The translations under genes and the position numbers were made by a program. The notes under the pieces are model-generated. The model worked only from the letters and a program-made list of their open reading frames with translations, did no database searches and had not been told where the DNA came from. Shown piece by piece: positions 60,143-64,000 of a stretch of 64,000 nucleotides of DNA. How positions within the stretch are numbered: the stretch's first letter is position 1; the number at the start of each line of letters is the position of its first letter. The DNA is from Epiperipatus broadwayi (lineage: Eukaryota; Onychophora; Udeonychophora; Euonychophora; Peripatidae). The stretch lies in the NCBI GenBank assembly GCA_028023455.1, contig JAQFVV010013317.1, positions 1 through 64,000 of the forward strand, read 5' to 3'.

Positions 60143-61877
60143 TTTTTTTCTCAGTGATGAGATGTTTATTCATCAAAAAAAAAAACAACAAACAGATACA
60201 GTAAAACAAATGAAATTTCAGGAGCAACATGATAAGAGGGGAAGGATACATGTAAAAAGGGAATGGGAAGTGGAGAGGGTAAATGGTGTGTAGTCCAGGC
60301 TGGTTAGAAATGCACATCTTCATGATTGAGTCTTATGAAAGAGGCTGAGAGGATGGGAGTTGAAGGATTGCCCAAGAGTCTGTGAGGAGTGGAGGTGGGG
60401 CTAGTTTGGTATCTTGGGTTTTGAGAGTGCGAATTAGGTCCAAGAGCTTTTGATTGACTGAATGTATTCTCTGGTCAAGGATAATGGCACATCAGAGCAA
60501 CCAGAGAGCATAGATGAGTAAAACAGATAGTCTAATAGCTGCAAAGACCCCTGTTTCTATGGATTCTTGGAGATTGAAGATGGTATTTCTGTGCGAGGAA
60601 AAGCAGGAGTTGATGACATTTCTCATGCCAAGCAGAAAAGGACATTTAAGTAGGAAGTGCTGGAGTGTTTTGTTGTCAGTTTTACAGAGCTAGCATATGG
60701 GAGAGATCTTGGTGAAACCCCTACGGTTGACCAAAAATTGATTCGTGGGAAGGGAGTGAAGATTGATTTTGAGGAGGAAATCAAGGAATTTTGCTTCAAG
60801 GGACCACCTTTTGAATTTGTGGATTAATTGGCATTGATAAGTCTGAGGAATGTAGGGGACACAATGGAGAAGTCTGTGGACTGATTGAAAACCTCCTAGT
60901 ACTTTAGTTTGCTGTTGATGGATGGTATAACAAAGCCAGCCTTTTGTAGGATGTTGGCAATGAGTGAGGTCCATGACCTAGGCCTGCCACTGGGAGGAGG
61001 TGTGCCAGTGGATGTGATAATGATATGCACAAGATTGGCAGGGAAGTGACTTAGGAATGTGAGAATAATGTTGTGAGATTTCTGGATCAGAAGAGTGTCG
61101 ATGGAGTGCAGGTCCAACCATTGAGGTTTTTAGGAAAACAAGTTCTTTTTAGGCTGATGGCCACCACCTTTCTTCCCCAGAGAAAATGGGTGCAAAGGGA
61201 GTTGGATTTTGGATATAAAGGAATGTGTAGGTAGAACAATGGGGAGGTAGTATACTATTTTAGGAAACACTACAAGATTGAGGAGGGTGACTTTCCCATA
61301 CAGGGAGAGATAGATGCCTGTGATAGCAGTGAGGGTGGATGATATGCTTTGATAGAGTGTGGTTTGGACCTGTACTCTCATGTCCCTAGGAGACAGCATG
61401 AGGGGGAATCCGAGGAAGTTGTGTGGCTTGGCATTGAAGGTGGAAAGGATTTGTTTACCAGTTGAAAGTTGCCAGGCCACTGATTTATCACTGCTAAATT
61501 CCAACCTGTATGTATTGGAGTACCAGGTGAGGATCTGTTGAAGCCTGGGAATGAGATCAACTGAGGGAAGGAAGACAACCACCTCATTGACATAAGCAAG
61601 GCATTTGATGCTTTTGCTCAGTGCAGGAATGAAGATGCCAGGGAGGTCATGTTCTAGCCTGAGCAAGAGGGGATTCAGAAATGCAGTGAACAACAAACTG
61701 CTCAGCGGAGAACCCTGAGGGATGGATATGTTGGGTGAGAATCCAGGGGCAACTTTACCATCCAGGGTAACTAGGATTTCTCTGCTGGACAGGAGATTGT
61801 GGAGGATGAACAGAAGAACCTCTGGGACATTCAGGTTTCTAAGGACCCCAAGGAGCAGGTCAACCCTAACAGAGTCG
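60141..61877 (-). mobile_element. L1/Tx1-like LINE, copy 3, 5'-truncated, inserted into a palindrome arm
   Basis: Minus-strand insertion with a poly(A) (T-run at 60139-60149). Flanking duplications are GAAAAAATTAACTT at 60128-60142 and GAAAAATTTAACTT at 61877-61890. It contains only the ORF2 C-terminal two-thirds, from the FDSV of motif A, plus the 3' UTR. It is the best-preserved reverse transcriptase of the family here and less AT-rich than the other copies, suggesting the youngest insertion. Confidence 0.85.
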
Positions 61878-61880
61878 AAA
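60330..61880 (-). pseudogene. LINE copy 3, reverse transcriptase and zinc-binding C-terminus (ORF2, partial)
   Basis: 61130-61912 is a 260-codon frame whose first ~10 residues come from the flanking repeat and whose LINE part starts FFDSVRVDLL (motif A tail). Residues 65-78 (PQGSPLSSLLFTAF) are motif B. Residues 104-114 (CLAYVNEVVVF) are the catalytic box, with Asn-Glu in place of Asp-Asp (AAT at 61586-61588). FLGFPLML and IYLSLYGKVTLLNLVVFPKI follow. After a frame change, 60896-61117 has TGTPPPSGRPRSW. 60690-60974 has EAKFLDFLLKINLHSLPTNQ and RGFTKISPIC, where a C-to-T change turns the Gln of CQLC into TAG (60690-60692). Beyond the stop the frame continues LCKTDNKTLQHFLLKCP, completing the zinc motif, and ends near 60330. 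Confidence 0.8.
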
Positions 61881-61890
61881 AATTTAACTT

Positions 61891-62088
61891 TATTTAAATA
61901 TTCTAAATACATTCAACTGTTAGTAAATAGCACACAGGTTAGTATATGCACAACATTTCAAGAAGTCTTATTATCCCCTCTTCTTCAGATATTGTTGTCC
62001 TGACCAATGATAGTACCAGCATGGGAATTGAACCTGGACCCTTAGATTGTTTGGGTATTGAATTTTAAGGTAATGCTCTAACAAATTG
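61891..62088 (-). mobile_element. tRNA-derived SINE-like unit, left half of the palindrome
   Basis: Read on the minus strand from 62088: TATCAATTTGTTAGAGCATT (A-box-like, close to TAGCTCAGTTGGTTAGAGCA), then CCAGGTTCAATTCCC (B-box-like, GGTTCRANNCC), then CTGAAGAAGAGGGG and CTTGAAATGTTGTGCAT in a SINE-like body, ending ACTAACAGTTGAATG and AATAAAGTTAA. The spacing of the boxes fits a tRNA with an A-box-to-B-box distance of about 55 bp. It is non-coding and is the inverse copy of 62089-62280. Confidence 0.7.
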
Positions 62089-62280
62089 ATAGCCCAATTA
62101 GTTAGAGCATTACCTTAAAATTCAATATTCAAAGAATCTAAGAGTCCCAGAACTGTCACTGGTCAAGCCATTAACATTTGAAGAAGGGGGAGAATAATAC
62201 CTCTCGAAACATTGTGCACATACTATCCTGTGTGTTCTTACTAACAGTTGAATGCATTTGGAATATTTAAGTAAAGTTAA
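62089..62280 (+). mobile_element. tRNA-derived SINE-like unit, right half of the palindrome
   Basis: Plus-strand counterpart of 61891-62088: CCAATTAGTTAGAGCATTACC (A box), a decayed B-box position (GTCCCAGAACTGTCAC), then TTTGAAGAAGGGGGAG, CTCTCGAAACATTGTGCAC and ACTAACAGTTGAATGC. The two tRNA-like heads face each other at the centre (around 62085-62095). GAAGAAGGGnnA...TCGAAACATTGT resembles the central motif common in animal SINEs. Confidence 0.7.
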
Positions 62281-62360
62281 TTTTTTCTAAAGACATTCAA
62301 TATACATATTAGATGATGGACATAGTCCAACATATAAATACAACATTATTTACTGTATTG
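62273..62360. repeat. outer right arm of the palindrome
   Basis: Inverse of 60050-60142 over at least 70 bp, with a few differences (GGACATAG versus GAAAATAG). It shows that the duplicated unit extends beyond the SINE-like body, which argues for a foldback element or a segmental inversion-duplication over two independent SINE insertions. Confidence 0.7.
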
Positions 62361-64000
62361 TAATTTATATTTATAGAATTATAGTACTTATTCAAATTAA
62401 GATTACCAATAAAAATATTTTTTTTTAAAAAGACAGTGAAGTAATAAAGTGAGAATGCATATTGTAAAAACTAATTTGTGTATGAGTTAACATGCTCTCA
62501 AATAATAAATCTTATTGTATTTTTGATAATATTTTTAATTCTTTTGGATTTGTTTTCTTTTTTCATTAATTCACAAATAAATATTTTTTACATTTTTATT
62601 AAAAAAAAAATGGCAAACATGAAAATACAGTTTTTCTTTTCATTTACAATTAGATTAATTTTCGTTTTAACATTTAAAAGAATAACTTTATGAATTTCTT
62701 TAAGTTATAAGAATTACAATGACTTATGCTTTGAAACCATTTCAAATGAAATTTTAAATTTTTAAAAGGAAAAAATTTAATCTGAAATAGACTGTTTGTT
62801 GTCAGAATGAGTGCATATGAGTATAAGAGACATACTGCTAAACAAAAAATAATAATAATAAAAAATAACATATACAAATAGAAAATTTATATTTTTCTAA
62901 TTCATAAATTTTAATGTTTTTATTTTTTGTTTGTTTACTTTTTTATTTTATTTTATATACTATTGAAATATAAATGTTGACATAATGGGTGTAAAAATTC
63001 ATCTATATATTAAATTTTATTATTGAAGCCATTTATAGCTTTTCAGTTATACATTAACAATAAGATCAATTATTGGTTTAATAATTGTATTTATAAAATG
63101 TAAATAAAGTTTTTTTCCATTGTTTGTTTGTTTTTTTTTAAATTATTAGATTTGTGTCCATGGTTTTCATAGTTATGTAAGACTTAGCTGCAAAATATTG
63201 TGATCAAAAAATTAAACTTGATGAAAATCATTGGCAAATTTTATTGACATCTTATACAGAAATATGTATATAGAAGTAAAAGAAAAACTCTATATAAAAT
63301 TCTAAAATGAATTCATTTATACAAATAAGTAAATCATTTTTAAAACAAATAATTAACATTAAATTTAGAACAAATAAGCAATTGGGAGATGCAACATTTT
63401 AAAATAACTAAAAGTATGCAATTAACAACAAATATATATATTTATTCATTTATAAAAAATAAATAAACCATTTTTATAAATTATTAGATAAAAAATATAA
63501 TAAAGGTTTTGATTACTTTAGGAAAAATAATTTTGAATTAATCATAGTCTTCCATTAAGAAATAAGCTTCAATAAAACTAAATTCCTATTTATAAAATAT
63601 TTTAACATTAATTTACAAATGGAAATAAAAAGTTTTCATAAGTGAAAATAGTTTTTTTAGAAACATTACTTGCATTTTCATAATTGTTACTTGCATTTTC
63701 ATCAATTATGTATTTCAAGGACATAATGAAAACAAAACATCATTAAACATAAGTAATTATATTGATTTTTTAAGTAGATTAAAAAATATGCCTATTTTCT
63801 TAAAAAAAAAAATACAATTATCATAACTTATATACAATAAATCTCAGCTGGTGATTATATTTTAAACATTGGAGGTCAAGCTATCAAGTGGTAGATTGAG
63901 CACAACAATATCTATCATTCAATTGATTAAACTGAACTTTTTTAATAATGCAAACAAAAGCCTGCCACTAACACAAATATTACCTGTGTCTGCATACTAT
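62361..64000. other. AT-rich spacer to the window end
   Basis: Homopolymer and TA-rich sequence. The frames at 62478-62693 and 62674-62877 are hydrophobic low-complexity shadows. No gene or paired repeat recognised. Confidence 0.5.

Noticed and set aside
61722-62003. 93-codon plus-strand frame and the 61359-61541 frame
   Set aside because: Both are antisense to the minus-strand LINE reverse transcriptase, whose motifs clearly identify the real strand.
1-64000. Bacterial or viral gene cluster
   Set aside because: No operons, ribosome-binding sites or long intact frames; the tRNA-derived SINEs, LINEs and long AT spacers are characteristic of animal chromosomes.

Overview
This window is strongly AT-rich eukaryotic nuclear DNA, almost certainly from an animal. 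It has no prokaryotic gene organisation: open reading frames are short and broken, and tRNA-derived SINEs, L1/Tx1-like and RTE-like LINEs, a long-LTR retrotransposon, MITE-like elements and microsatellites fill the interpretable sequence. I cannot name the species; a metazoan, probably an invertebrate, is as far as the sequence takes me. No complete host gene is visible. The only stretch that reads like a host coding exon is a 43-codon open segment at 23426-23554 on the minus strand that ends at a splice-donor-like GT.

Layout. 1-7388 is an LTR retrotransposon whose first ~23 bp lie outside the window: 5' LTR 1-1665, a non-coding leader with a ~95-bp tandem array, a frameshifted gag, no detectable protease, reverse transcriptase or integrase, a polypurine tract and a 1688-bp 3' LTR. 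7398-15000 holds a dispersed repeat, a tRNA-like relic, a decayed coiled-coil reading frame and otherwise AT-rich spacer. 15003-18761 is a cluster of inverted-repeat DNA elements: a MITE, a 1.42-kb element with ~38-bp terminal inverted repeats and an 8-bp target duplication, and a weaker G-tract-ended candidate. 19494-22460 has a foldback repeat, two small tRNA-Gly-derived SINEs and a LINE tail. 24990-26590 is a nest of RTE-like LINE fragments. 28098-32763 (+), 45225-50875 (-) and 60141-61877 (-) are three copies of one L1/Tx1-like LINE family, each bounded by target-site duplications. 36300-39140 is a long, very decayed RTE-like LINE. 57240-62360 contains two more copies of the dispersed repeat, a hairpin MITE and a large palindrome with two head-to-head tRNA-like promoters, one arm of which is split by the third LINE.

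How the parts relate. The SINEs (19959, 21631, 34146, 44893) carry pol III A and B boxes, a shared TGACAC tail and a poly(A), and three have target duplications of 11-15 bp. This fits mobilisation in trans by a poly(A)-recognising LINE, and the LINE copies at 45225 and 60141 end in A-runs. All reverse transcriptases here are dead by frameshift, stop or catalytic change. In three of four readable catalytic boxes the first Asp is lost as Asp to Asn, which could be CpG decay. All coordinates, motif matches and repeat pairings were read by eye; family names come from motif knowledge, not from a database search.
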